A stretch of DNA of 64,000 nt, taken from assembly GCF_008642355.1 (NCBI RefSeq), contig NZ_CP029193.1, forward strand, positions 3,310,001 to 3,374,000, read 5' to 3'. How positions within the stretch are numbered: the first letter of the stretch is position 1; each line of letters opens with the position of its first letter. The stretch is from Streptomyces venezuelae. Its GTDB lineage: Bacteria > Actinomycetota > Actinomycetes > Streptomycetales > Streptomycetaceae. Made by a program: the position numbers and the translations under genes. Of this stretch, positions 53,390-61,590 are shown piece after piece. The notes below the pieces were generated by a model that did no database searches, had not been told where the DNA came from, and was given only the letters and a program-made list of their open reading frames with translations.

Positions 53390-54139
53390 CTACAGCGTGT
53401 GCCGCACCCACACGTTCGGCTCGACGTACACCCCGTACCCGCGCTCCGCCTCACAGTGCACGGGCACCAGCGCCCCCGGCACCTCGACCGGCCCCTCCGT
53501 GTCGAAGGGCAGCCCGGTCCACTCGCGCCACTGGGCGGTCGACCCGGACACGGTCATGGAAGCGTGCGCCACCTTCTCGATCGTGCCGCCGGCCCGCACG
53601 TGCACGCGCAGCCACGGGTCGTGCGGCAGACCGTCCTCGCGGGTGCGGTACGCGTACTCGTCGATCTGCGCGGCCGGTTCGAGGTGCTTGGCGTTGGGCC
53701 GCACGGGCGCGACGACCTCGGTGAAGCCGTGGGCGCGGGCGTTGTCCCGCATCGCGGCGAGCATCGTTCCGGAGAGCCCCTTGCCCCGAGCCGTCTCGTC
53801 GACGGTTATCTCGATGGCACTCACGGTGTCGGCCTTCTTGCCGTGCCGCAGGTCGGAGAAGGCCCACAGCAGGACCTGGTCCCAGCCGCCGTCGGGCAGC
53901 TCACCGGTGCCGCGGTCGCGGAGCGCGAACGGCACGCTGAAGGCACGGGCGACGACCTTGCCGCCGTTGTCCTCGTCGGTGGCGACGAGGACGTACTCCG
54001 GCAGGTCCTTCACGATCCGCCCGATCAACGACCACCCGACGGGATCGTGGAGGATGAACTCCGGCCAGTCCTCAGCCATGTTCCAGAGCGGCTCCACCAG
54101 CTCCGGTCGCTCGACGAGGGTCGTGATCTTGAGGTCCAT
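53390..54139 (-). CDS. GNAT-family N-acetyltransferase
   Basis: The 249-residue protein contains a GNAT core with motif A as VSAIEITVDETARGKGLSGTMLAAMRDNARAHGFTEV (the RGKGLSG acyl-CoA pyrophosphate loop, about residue 120). Additional N- and C-terminal regions are present (PEFILHDPVGWSLIGRIV; VEVPGALVPVHCEAERGYGVYVEPNVWVRH). Substrate is unknown. It converges on the lipoprotein gene, with 11 bases between the stops. Confidence 0.9.
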   Translation of the reverse strand: MDLKITTLVERPELVEPLWNMAEDWPEFILHDPVGWSLIGRIVKDLPEYVLVATDEDNGGKVVARAFSVPFALRDRGTGELPDGGWDQVLLWAFSDLRHGKKADTVSAIEITVDETARGKGLSGTMLAAMRDNARAHGFTEVVAPVRPNAKHLEPAAQIDEYAYRTREDGLPHDPWLRVHVRAGGTIEKVAHASMTVSGSTAQWREWTGLPFDTEGPVEVPGALVPVHCEAERGYGVYVEPNVWVRHTL

Positions 54140-54231
54140 GGGTCGGGACGGTACGGGGTCCGCGCGGCGGGCGGTAGCGGTTTTTTCCGCGGGCGGGTGA
54201 GACGGGGCGCGCCGTTCCCCGCGGCTCGTGG

Positions 54232-54978
54232 TCAGCGGGCGTGGAAGCGGGAGGGGGCCTCTGTCGGGGCGTTGCCGACCGGGAGTTCTTCGTCCGGGCA
54301 GGTACCGAGGACCTTCTTCATGGCGGCGCGTTCCGCGCCCGTCACCCACACCCCGTACTTCTTCTTCACCGCGACCTGCCCTGCCACGTACGTGCAGCGG
54401 TAGGACTTGTTCGGGGGGAGCCACGTCGCCGTGTCGCCGTCGCCCTTGCCGCGGTTGGGGCCCGCGTCGACGGCGAGGAGGTTCAGCGGGTCGTTGGCGA
54501 ACGCTATGCGTTTGGCGGGCTCCCACTGGAACGCGCCTTTCTGCCACGCGTCGGAGAGCGCCACGAGGTGGTCGATGTCGACCTGGCTGCGGCCGCGCCG
54601 GAACGTCACTTCCTTGCCCGTGTACGGGTCGGGCGCGAGCTTCCCGGACGCCACCCGGCAGTCGCCGCCCTGGTACGTCACGTCCTTGAGGTCCCGCTTC
54701 AGGATGTCGTCCCGGGTCGGGCAGCGGTTGGAGTCGGTGTCGGCCCACGCCGTGCCGAACCGGCTCCGCTCGTAACCGGTCTTCGGGGCGCGGCCCTTGA
54801 CGGTGAGTGTGTCGACGGCGGCCAGTGCGGACCCCGCCCTCGCGTCGGGACCTGCGGCGCCGCCCTCCTCCGCCGTGTCCTTGGTGCCGGTCTCGCAGCC
54901 GGTGAGGAGCGCGGGTACGGCGAGGAGCGCGAGCAGCGCCGAAGCGGTACGGGTACGTCGGGTAGCGCGTCGGGTCAT
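54232..54978 (-). CDS. HNH-type (DUF1524) nuclease-like lipoprotein
   Basis: The 248-residue protein has a lipobox LLTGC (Cys28) and a GmrSD/DUF1524-like HNH region: VDIDHLVALSDAWQKGAFQW, ANDPLNLLAVDAGPNRGKGDGDTATWLPPN, and a YRCTYVAGQVAVKKKYGVWVT tail. The conserved His and Asn positions of the HNH fold are present (DHLVAL; NRGKGD). Secreted proteins of this group are widespread in actinomycetes and probably act as extracellular nucleases. It overlaps the MOSC gene by four bases. Confidence 0.9.
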   Translation of the reverse strand: MTRRATRRTRTASALLALLAVPALLTGCETGTKDTAEEGGAAGPDARAGSALAAVDTLTVKGRAPKTGYERSRFGTAWADTDSNRCPTRDDILKRDLKDVTYQGGDCRVASGKLAPDPYTGKEVTFRRGRSQVDIDHLVALSDAWQKGAFQWEPAKRIAFANDPLNLLAVDAGPNRGKGDGDTATWLPPNKSYRCTYVAGQVAVKKKYGVWVTGAERAAMKKVLGTCPDEELPVGNAPTEAPSRFHAR

Positions 54979-55682
54979 CGGACTGCCACCGTGTCGCCGA
55001 GGGCCAGCGGCGCGGGCGCCACCATGTCCGTGTGGATGCCGATGCACATGCCGCGGGCCGTCGTGAGGGTCTTCAGGACGCGGTTGTCGACGGGGAGGCC
55101 GGGCTGGGCCTGGGTGACCATGACGCACCGTTTCACGCGCTTGCTGACGCGCAGGCGCAAGGGGTCGCGGCCCCCGCCGCCTCCCAGGACGAGTTCCCGG
55201 CCCACCCAACTCTCCTCGATCCATGGCTCGTCGGTCTCCACGACGATGTTCTTGCGCAGGCGTCGTACGTCGACGGGGTCGGGGTCGCCGAGCAGGTCGC
55301 CCAGTGCGCGCAGGGACGCGGTGCCGACGAGGGACACGGCCGAGACGTCCTTGTGGAAGTCGTCCCCCTCCTCGCGGACCAACTCCACGCCCTCGCCGAA
55401 ACGTTCCGGGAGGCGCGGGTCGCCGGGGCGCAGCTCCGCACCGTCCGGTGCGAGGACGACGGGGGTGCCGTCGGCGTCGTAGACCGCGCGGTGCTCCAGC
55501 ATTCCGGGTGTGCGGCGGAACCGCTGGTGGTTCTTTCCGCTCGCCAGCTTGCCGTCCGGGTACCGCAGGGCCCACAGCCGGTCGCCGACGACGCCGGCCG
55601 CGCCGAAATCGAGCCGGTCGTGCACGTCGCCGAGCATCGACTTCACCGGGAACCGGTGCAGACCCACGACTTGGAACGTCAC
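54975..55682 (-). CDS. MOSC domain-containing protein
   Basis: The 235-residue protein has an N-terminal MOSC beta-barrel (VVGLHRFPVKSMLGDVHDRLDFGAAGVVGDRLWALRY) and a C-terminal MOSC domain with RKNIVVET...RVKRCVMVTQAQPGLPVDNRVL and GMCIGIHTDMV. The conserved cysteine is in KRCVMVTQ. MOSC proteins handle molybdenum-cofactor sulfur transfer or amidoxime reduction. It has a GTG start after GGGAGGGGAGAG. Divergent from a small lipoprotein gene. Confidence 0.92.
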   Translation of the reverse strand: MTFQVVGLHRFPVKSMLGDVHDRLDFGAAGVVGDRLWALRYPDGKLASGKNHQRFRRTPGMLEHRAVYDADGTPVVLAPDGAELRPGDPRLPERFGEGVELVREEGDDFHKDVSAVSLVGTASLRALGDLLGDPDPVDVRRLRKNIVVETDEPWIEESWVGRELVLGGGGGRDPLRLRVSKRVKRCVMVTQAQPGLPVDNRVLKTLTTARGMCIGIHTDMVAPAPLALGDTVAVR

Positions 55683-55714
55683 TGCGCTCTCCCCTCCCAG
55701 AAGATCATGAGAAT

Positions 55715-55743
55715 ATCTCCTGATTCCTTCCCCATCAGGAGAT
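55715..55743 (+). promoter_or_regulatory. hairpin that would hide the ribosome-binding site of the next gene
   Basis: ATCTCCTGAT (55715-55724) and ATCAGGAGAT (55734-55743) form a perfect 10-base stem with a 9-base loop. The right arm contains the AGGAG Shine-Dalgarno of the lipoprotein starting at 55746. In mRNA this would block translation unless melted. As DNA it could equally be an operator in this divergent promoter. Confidence 0.6.
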
Positions 55744-55745
55744 TC

Positions 55746-56174
55746 ATGCTCAAGCGTCTGCCGCGGCTCACCCTGCCGCTGCTCACCGTCCTCGTCCTCG
55801 GTACCACGGGGTGCGGTGCGTCCGACACCGACGCGTCCGACGGCACGGCGGCCGACAAGCCGCGCACTCCGTCGGCGAGCGCGTCCGTCACTCCTTCCGC
55901 TCCCCCCGCACCCAAGGGGCGCGGCCTCAAGGGCGCGGCGGCCGCGTTCTTCCTCAAGACCCTGCGGGAGAACTACCCGGACCTCGACCACATCGACGAC
56001 GACGCTCTCGTCGCCGAGGGGGACGCGCTGTGCACGGTCCGGGGCCCGGCCCTCGGCGACCAGTTCACGGAGTCGACGCGCCGCCTCGGCACGACCAAGG
56101 TGCAGACGTCCCGCATCATGGGCGTCGCCCACGGCCTGTGCCGCGACAAGGACGACCAGCTGTTCGACGACTGA
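55746..56174 (+). CDS. small lipoprotein, DUF732-like
   Basis: The 142-residue protein has lipobox LGTTGC (Cys23), a low-complexity Ser/Pro/Ala linker (about 24-60), and a helical C-terminal domain. That domain contains FFLKTLRENYPDLDHIDDDALVAEGDALCTVRG and VAHGLCRDKDDQLFDD, with two cysteines spaced as in DUF732 domains. The function of DUF732 is unknown. The ATG at 55746 follows AGGAG; a hairpin overlaps that site. Confidence 0.88.
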   Translation: MLKRLPRLTLPLLTVLVLGTTGCGASDTDASDGTAADKPRTPSASASVTPSAPPAPKGRGLKGAAAAFFLKTLRENYPDLDHIDDDALVAEGDALCTVRGPALGDQFTESTRRLGTTKVQTSRIMGVAHGLCRDKDDQLFDD

Positions 56175-56275
56175 CGACCACACGATTACCTCGGCGGTAA
56201 TCGACCGTCGCCCTCTCCCCCGACAGGATCGGACGCATCAGCATGAGCCGAGCGAGCCCGTCCGAGGAGAATCCG

Positions 56276-56698
56276 ATGACCGCCGAGACCGTCGCCGCCC
56301 CCACCCGCTCCGTCGTCCAGGACTTCCTCCAGGCCCGGCTCGCCGGGGACACCGAGCGGATGGTGGAACTCTTCGCCGACGACGTGGACTGGCTGCTCGC
56401 CGAGAACCCCGCCGTCCCGTGGATCCGCCCCCGCTCCACGGGCGCCGAGTGCGCCGCGCAGTCCGCGGAACTGGCGGAGCACACGGTCGCCGAGGACGCC
56501 TCCGCGACGCTCGACACGTTCCTGGTGGACGGCACCGACGCCGTCCTCTTCGGCCACCTCAAGGGCACCGTGCGCGCCACCGGCAAGTCCTTCGAGGGCC
56601 CCTTCGCCCTGCGCCTCACGGTGGAGAACGGCCGCATCACCCGGCACCACCTCTACGAGAACAGCCTGTCGGTCGCGGCGGCCTGCACGCCGGCCTAG
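56276..56698 (+). CDS. NTF2-like/SnoaL-like protein
   Basis: The 140-residue protein has the NTF2-like pattern VVQDFLQARLAGDTERMVELFADDVDWLLAENPAVPWI, followed by ATLDTFLVDGTDAVLFGHLKGTVRATGKSFEGPFALRLTVENGRITRHHLYEN. This group includes ketosteroid isomerase-like enzymes and polyketide cyclases. The ATG at 56276 is preceded by GAGGAG. Substrate is unknown, and it is not in a biosynthetic cluster here. Confidence 0.9.
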   Translation: MTAETVAAPTRSVVQDFLQARLAGDTERMVELFADDVDWLLAENPAVPWIRPRSTGAECAAQSAELAEHTVAEDASATLDTFLVDGTDAVLFGHLKGTVRATGKSFEGPFALRLTVENGRITRHHLYENSLSVAAACTPA

Positions 56699-56701
56699 GG
56701 C

Positions 56702-59700
56702 CTAGGACCCCAGAATCGACGTCAGGAACTCCCCGACCCAGCCGAGGAGTTCCCGGCCGACCAACGGCTTGCCGCCCACCTTCGCGGTCTTCGGGCGCGG
56801 GACCAGGATCTGGTTCGCGGTCGGCTTGATGACCGTTCCCGGGTAGAGGCGCTTGAGGCGGAGTTCCTGGGATTCGCGGAGGTCCACCGGGGCGAAGCGG
56901 ATGTTGTTGCCCTGGAGGACGATCTCGCCGACCTCGCAGGCTCGGGCGAGCATGCGGAGGCCCGCCACCAGGAGGAGGTTCTCCACCGGTTCCGGGAGCT
57001 TGCCGTAGCGGTCGGTGAGCTCTTCGCGCACCGCCTTGATGTCCTCCTCCGTGTTGGCGGAGGCGATGGCGCGGTAGGCCTGGAGGCGCAGGCGCTCCCC
57101 GGGTGCGTAGTCGTGGGGGACGTGCGCGTCGACCGGGAGCTCGATCTTGACCTCCAGGGGCGGCTCCTCCTCGACACCGCCCTCCAGGGACGCGCGGTAG
57201 TCGGCGACCGCCTCGCCGACCATGCGGACGTACAGGTCGAAGCCGACACCCGCGATGTGACCCGACTGCTCGCCGCCGAGCAGGTTGCCCGCGCCGCGGA
57301 TCTCCAGGTCCTTCATCGCCACGTACATGCCCGCGCCCATCTCCGTGTGCTGGGCGATCGTGGCGAGGCGCTCGTGGGCCGTCTCCGTCAGGGGCTTCTC
57401 CGGGGGGTAGAGGAAGTACGCGTAGCCCCGTTCGCGGCCTCGGCCCACCCGGCCTCGCAGCTGGTGGAGCTGAGACAGGCCGAAGTTGTCGCCCCGCTCC
57501 ACGATCAGCGTGTTCGCGTTGGAGATGTCGATGCCCGATTCGACGATCGTCGTCGAGACGAGGACGTCGAACTTCTTCTCCCAGAAGTCGACGACCACCT
57601 GCTCCAGGGCCTGTTCCGACATCTGGCCGTGGGCCGTCGCGATGCGCGCCTCGGGGACGATGTCGCGGAGCCTCGCCGCCGCGCGGTCGATCGACTCGAC
57701 GCGGTTGTGGATGTAGAAGACCTGGCCCTCGCGGAGCAGCTCGCGGCGGACCGCCGCGCCGATCTGCTTCTCCTCGTACGGGCCGACGAACGTCAGGACC
57801 GGATGGCGTTCCTCCGGCGGCGTCGTGATCGTCGACATCTCGCGGATGCCGGTGACGGCCATTTCGAGCGTACGAGGGATGGGGGTCGCGGACATCGTCA
57901 GGACGTCGACGTTCGCACGCAGCTTCTTCAGCTGCTCCTTGTGCTCGACGCCGAAGCGCTGCTCCTCGTCGACGATGACCAGGCCCAGGTCCTTGAACCT
58001 GGTCTCGGAGGAGAACAGGCGGTGCGTGCCGATGACGATGTCGACCGAGCCGTCGCGCAGGCCCTCCAGGGTCGCCTTCGACTCCGTCTCCGTCTGGAAG
58101 CGGCTGAGCGCCTTCACGTTGACCGGGAACTGCGAGTAACGCTCGGAGAACGTGCCGAAGTGCTGCTGGACCAGGAGCGTGGTCGGGACCAGGACCGCCA
58201 CCTGCTTGCCGTCCTGGACCGCCTTGAACGCCGCGCGGACCGCGATCTCCGTCTTGCCGTAGCCGACGTCGCCGCAGATCAGACGGTCCATCGGGACCGT
58301 CTTCTCCATGTCCTCCTTGACCTCGGCGATCGTCGTCAGCTGGTCGGGCGTCTCCGCGTACGGGAACGCGTCCTCCAGCTCGCGCTGCCAGGGTGTGTCG
58401 GGCGCGAAGGCGTGGCCGGGCGCCGCCATGCGCGCGGAGTACAGCTTGATGAGGTCGGCGGCGATCTCCTTGACCGCCTTCTTCGCCCGCGCCTTCGTCT
58501 TCGTCCAGTCGGCGCCGCCCAGGCGGTGGAGGGTCGGGGCCTCGCCGCCCACGTACTTGGTGATCTGCTCCAGCTGGTCCGTGGGGATGTACAGGCGGTC
58601 GCCGGGCTGGCCGCGCTTGGCCGGGGCGTACTCCACCACGAGGTACTCGCGCGTCGCGCCCTGGACCGTGCGCTGCACCATCTCGATGTAGCGGCCCACG
58701 CCGTGCTGCTCGTGGACGATGTAGTCGCCGGACTCCAGCGTCAGCGGGTCGATCGTCTTGCGGCGGCGGGCCGGCATGCGCTGGCCGTCCTTGCCGGCGG
58801 CCTTCTGCCCTGACAGGTCGGTCTCGGTGAGGACCGCGAGCCTCAGGGCCGGGTCCACGAAGCCGTAGTCGATGGAGCCGCACGACACGTGGACCAGTGA
58901 CGGCGTGAGCTCGCCGAGGTCGCCGTCGAGGCGGGCCGCGATGCCCTCGCCGCCGAGCACCTCGACGGTACGGGCCGCCGGGCCGTGGCCCTCGGTGACG
59001 TAGACGACGCGCCAGCCGTCCGCCAGCCAGCCCTTCGTGTCGGCCAGCGCCTTCGCCGTATCGCCCCGATACGTCTCCGGGGCGTGCATGCCCAGCTTGA
59101 GCGTGTCCTCGTCCAGCTCCTCGTCGGCGGCGAACGGGCTCACCGACCACCACATCATGTCGAGCTCGCGGGCGTGGTCCCGGACGTCCGCGATGCCCCA
59201 CAGGGACGCCGCGCCCACGTCGATCGGCGCCTCGCCGCCGCCCGCCGTCGCCGCCCAGCTCGCCTGCAGGAACTCCTGCGAGGTCGCCACCAGGTCCGCC
59301 GCGCGCGTCCGCACCCGCTCCGGGTCGCAGACCACCGCCATCGAGCCCTTCGGCAGGACGTCGACGAGCAGCTCCATGTCGTCCACGAGGACCGGCGCGA
59401 GGGACTCCATGCCCTCCACCGCGATGCCCTCGGCGATCTTCCCGAGCAGCTCGCCCAGCTCCGGGTGCTCCTCGGCGAGGACGGCCGCCTTCTCGCGCAC
59501 CTCGTCCGTGAGCAGCAGCTCACGGCAGGGCGGCGCCCACAGACCGTGCTCGGCGACCTCAAGGGAACGCTGGTCGGCGACCTTGAAGTAGCGGATCTCC
59601 TCGACGTCGTCGCCCCAGAACTCCACGCGCAGCGGGTGCTCCTCGGTGGGCGGGAAGACGTCGAGGATGCCGCCGCGTACGGCGAACTCGCCGCGCTTCT

Positions 59701-60232
59701 CGACCAGCTCCACGCGCGAGTACGCGGCCGCCGCGAGGGCCTCCACCGTCTCGTTCAGGTCCGTGGTCTGCCCGCTGCGCAGCGCCACGGGCTCCAGGTC
59801 GCCGAGGCCCTTGACCTGCGGCTGGAGGACGGAGCGGACCGGTGCGACGACCACCGAGACCGGACCCGTCTCCGGGTCGTCCGTGCGGGGGTGCGCGAGG
59901 CGGCGCAGGACCGCGAGGCGGCGGCCGACCGTGTCCGAGCGCGGGGAGAGGCGCTCGTGCGGCAGCGTCTCCCACGACGGGTACTCCGCGACGCCGTCCG
60001 GCGGCAGGATCGTCCGCAGCGCGGCGGCGAGGTCCTCGGCCTCACGGCCGGTGGCCGTCACGGCCAGGACGGTGCGGCCGGACTCGCGGGCCAGCGCCGC
60101 CACGGCGAAGGGCCGGGCCGCGGGCGGGCCGACCAGGTCGACGTGCATGCGGTGGCCGTCGGACGCGGCCTTGGCCGCTTCGGCGAGTGCCGAGTCCTTG
60201 ACGACAGCGTCGAGCAGACCGTGCAGGCTCAT
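56702..60232 (-). CDS. mfd: transcription-repair coupling factor
   Basis: Mfd removes RNA polymerase stalled at DNA damage and recruits UvrA. The 1176-residue protein has N-terminal UvrB-like modules, the RNA polymerase-interacting domain (DYIVHEQHGVGRYIEMVQRTVQG...RLYIPTDQLEQITKYVG), and the RecG-type motor with Walker A GDVGYGKTEIAVRAAF, DEEQRFG, and SATPIPRTLEMA. RGRVGRGRERGYAYFLY and the C-terminal TRCF domain follow. Length is normal for actinobacteria. ATG 60232 fits the family start. Confidence 0.97.
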   Translation of the reverse strand: MSLHGLLDAVVKDSALAEAAKAASDGHRMHVDLVGPPAARPFAVAALARESGRTVLAVTATGREAEDLAAALRTILPPDGVAEYPSWETLPHERLSPRSDTVGRRLAVLRRLAHPRTDDPETGPVSVVVAPVRSVLQPQVKGLGDLEPVALRSGQTTDLNETVEALAAAAYSRVELVEKRGEFAVRGGILDVFPPTEEHPLRVEFWGDDVEEIRYFKVADQRSLEVAEHGLWAPPCRELLLTDEVREKAAVLAEEHPELGELLGKIAEGIAVEGMESLAPVLVDDMELLVDVLPKGSMAVVCDPERVRTRAADLVATSQEFLQASWAATAGGGEAPIDVGAASLWGIADVRDHARELDMMWWSVSPFAADEELDEDTLKLGMHAPETYRGDTAKALADTKGWLADGWRVVYVTEGHGPAARTVEVLGGEGIAARLDGDLGELTPSLVHVSCGSIDYGFVDPALRLAVLTETDLSGQKAAGKDGQRMPARRRKTIDPLTLESGDYIVHEQHGVGRYIEMVQRTVQGATREYLVVEYAPAKRGQPGDRLYIPTDQLEQITKYVGGEAPTLHRLGGADWTKTKARAKKAVKEIAADLIKLYSARMAAPGHAFAPDTPWQRELEDAFPYAETPDQLTTIAEVKEDMEKTVPMDRLICGDVGYGKTEIAVRAAFKAVQDGKQVAVLVPTTLLVQQHFGTFSERYSQFPVNVKALSRFQTETESKATLEGLRDGSVDIVIGTHRLFSSETRFKDLGLVIVDEEQRFGVEHKEQLKKLRANVDVLTMSATPIPRTLEMAVTGIREMSTITTPPEERHPVLTFVGPYEEKQIGAAVRRELLREGQVFYIHNRVESIDRAAARLRDIVPEARIATAHGQMSEQALEQVVVDFWEKKFDVLVSTTIVESGIDISNANTLIVERGDNFGLSQLHQLRGRVGRGRERGYAYFLYPPEKPLTETAHERLATIAQHTEMGAGMYVAMKDLEIRGAGNLLGGEQSGHIAGVGFDLYVRMVGEAVADYRASLEGGVEEEPPLEVKIELPVDAHVPHDYAPGERLRLQAYRAIASANTEEDIKAVREELTDRYGKLPEPVENLLLVAGLRMLARACEVGEIVLQGNNIRFAPVDLRESQELRLKRLYPGTVIKPTANQILVPRPKTAKVGGKPLVGRELLGWVGEFLTSILGS

Positions 60233-60534
60233 TGAAGGCTTTCCGTCCAGTCCAGCGGTCCGGATGACCGGAGTGCCGGAGTGAGTGGGCAACGCGAACC
60301 GCCCGGCACGTCGTACGGGCCGGGGGTCTCCAGCGTACGACTCCGCGCTGATCGGCGCGGCCCGGTCGGGGCGAGCCGCGGTGCGGGCCGGGCGGGGCCG
60401 GGGAGTCCGGGTGCCCCGTGGTCTCCCGCACAATGTCCGGAAACGGCGCTCGAAAATTCTTTCCCCGCGGTGTAAACCGGCCGCGCTTGCCAGGCGTACT
60501 GCCAACGAGAACACCGCACGCACCAGGAGACCAC

Positions 60535-61062
60535 TTGACCGACGAGGAGTTCGAGGCGTTCTACGCGCACTCCGTGAGACCGCTGGTCGGACAGGTCTAT
60601 CTGATGACGGGGGACCTCCACGAGGCGCAGGACGTGGTCCAGGAGGCCTTCGTCCGCGCGTGGGCGCGCCGCGCCCGTCTGGAGCGGGACGCCGGGCCCG
60701 AGGCGTGGGTCAGGACCGTCGCCCGGCGGCTCGCCGTCAGCCGGTGGCGGCGGCGCGGGCGGGCCGCGGAGGCCTGGCGGCGCCACCACGGGGAGCGGGC
60801 GGGCACCGCGCCCGCCCCCGACCCGGGGACCGTCGCGCTGGTCGCCGCGCTGCGGCGGCTGTCCGAGCGGCAGCGGCACGTGGCCGTTCTGCACTACGTC
60901 TGCGACCTGTCCGTGCAGCAGGTCGCCGCGGAGACCGGGATCGCGGCCGGGACCGTGAAGTCCCACCTGTCCCGGGCGAGGGCCGCGCTCGCGCCGCATC
61001 TCGACGACGCCGCGTTCGACGACGCGCCCACCTCGGACCTCGACCTCGGAGGAGCACCGTGA
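60535..61062 (+). CDS. ECF (SigE-family) RNA polymerase sigma factor
   Basis: The 175-residue sigma-70 family protein has region 2 (FYAHSVRPLVGQVYLMTGDLHEAQDVVQEAFVRAWAR, residues about 9-45) and region 4 (LRRLSERQRHVAVLHYVCDLSVQQVAAETGIAAGTVKSHLSRARAAL). The TTG at 60535 follows AGGAG; a GTG at 60418 would add an implausible 39-residue basic leader. It overlaps the next gene by four bases (GTGA), which encodes a membrane protein and may be its anti-sigma-like partner. Confidence 0.92.
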   Translation: MTDEEFEAFYAHSVRPLVGQVYLMTGDLHEAQDVVQEAFVRAWARRARLERDAGPEAWVRTVARRLAVSRWRRRGRAAEAWRRHHGERAGTAPAPDPGTVALVAALRRLSERQRHVAVLHYVCDLSVQQVAAETGIAAGTVKSHLSRARAALAPHLDDAAFDDAPTSDLDLGGAP

Positions 61063-61484
61063 CCGAGCCCATGCCCCCGGCCGGCGACGGCGACCGTCTC
61101 GCCGCCGCGCTGAAACGGGCCGCCGCGTCGGGCGGGCGGGCCGCCTCGCCGGTCCCGGCCCATCAGGTGTCCGCGCGCGGGGCCCGACGGCGGCGGCGCA
61201 CGTACGCCGCGGGGGCGGCGCTCGCCGTGTGCCTCGTCTCGGGCGGGGCGGCGCTCGCCGCGGTGCAGCTGGGCCGCGGGGATGAACCGGTGGGGCCCGC
61301 GGTGCCGCCGAGCCCGACGAAGTCGGCGTCTCTCCCGGAGTCGTCCCCCGCCGAACGGTCGGCGTCGCCCGACCCCGGCTCGTCCCCGCCCTCGCGGACG
61401 CCGACGCGGCTGCCTCCGACGGTGACGCCGTCGACGTCGCTGCCGCCCAGCGACTCGGCGACGGCGGTTCCCTCGGGGGGCTGA
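61059..61484 (+). CDS. small membrane protein coupled to ECF sigma factor
   Basis: The 141-residue protein has a cytoplasmic N-terminal part (about 45 residues, ending ARRRRRT) and one membrane helix (YAAGAALAVCLVSGGAALAAVQL). An extracellular Ser/Pro/Thr-rich tail follows. It has a GTG start overlapping the sigma stop. It lacks the zinc-binding HxxxCxxC of canonical anti-sigma factors, but position and topology suggest that it restrains the sigma factor. Confidence 0.85.
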   Translation: MTEPMPPAGDGDRLAAALKRAAASGGRAASPVPAHQVSARGARRRRRTYAAGAALAVCLVSGGAALAAVQLGRGDEPVGPAVPPSPTKSASLPESSPAERSASPDPGSSPPSRTPTRLPPTVTPSTSLPPSDSATAVPSGG

Positions 61485-61590
61485 GTATCTTCGAACGCGC
61501 CGCCGCGACACGGGGCTCCGCCCCGGACCCCGCTCCTCAATCGCCGGAGGGGCTGAGATCTGCACCCCCTCTCCCACAGAAAGCCACCCC

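Noticed and set aside
57113..58813. A 566-codon open frame antisense to mfd
   Set aside because: It lies wholly within mfd, is Leu/Arg/Val/Asp-rich and has no recognisable domain.
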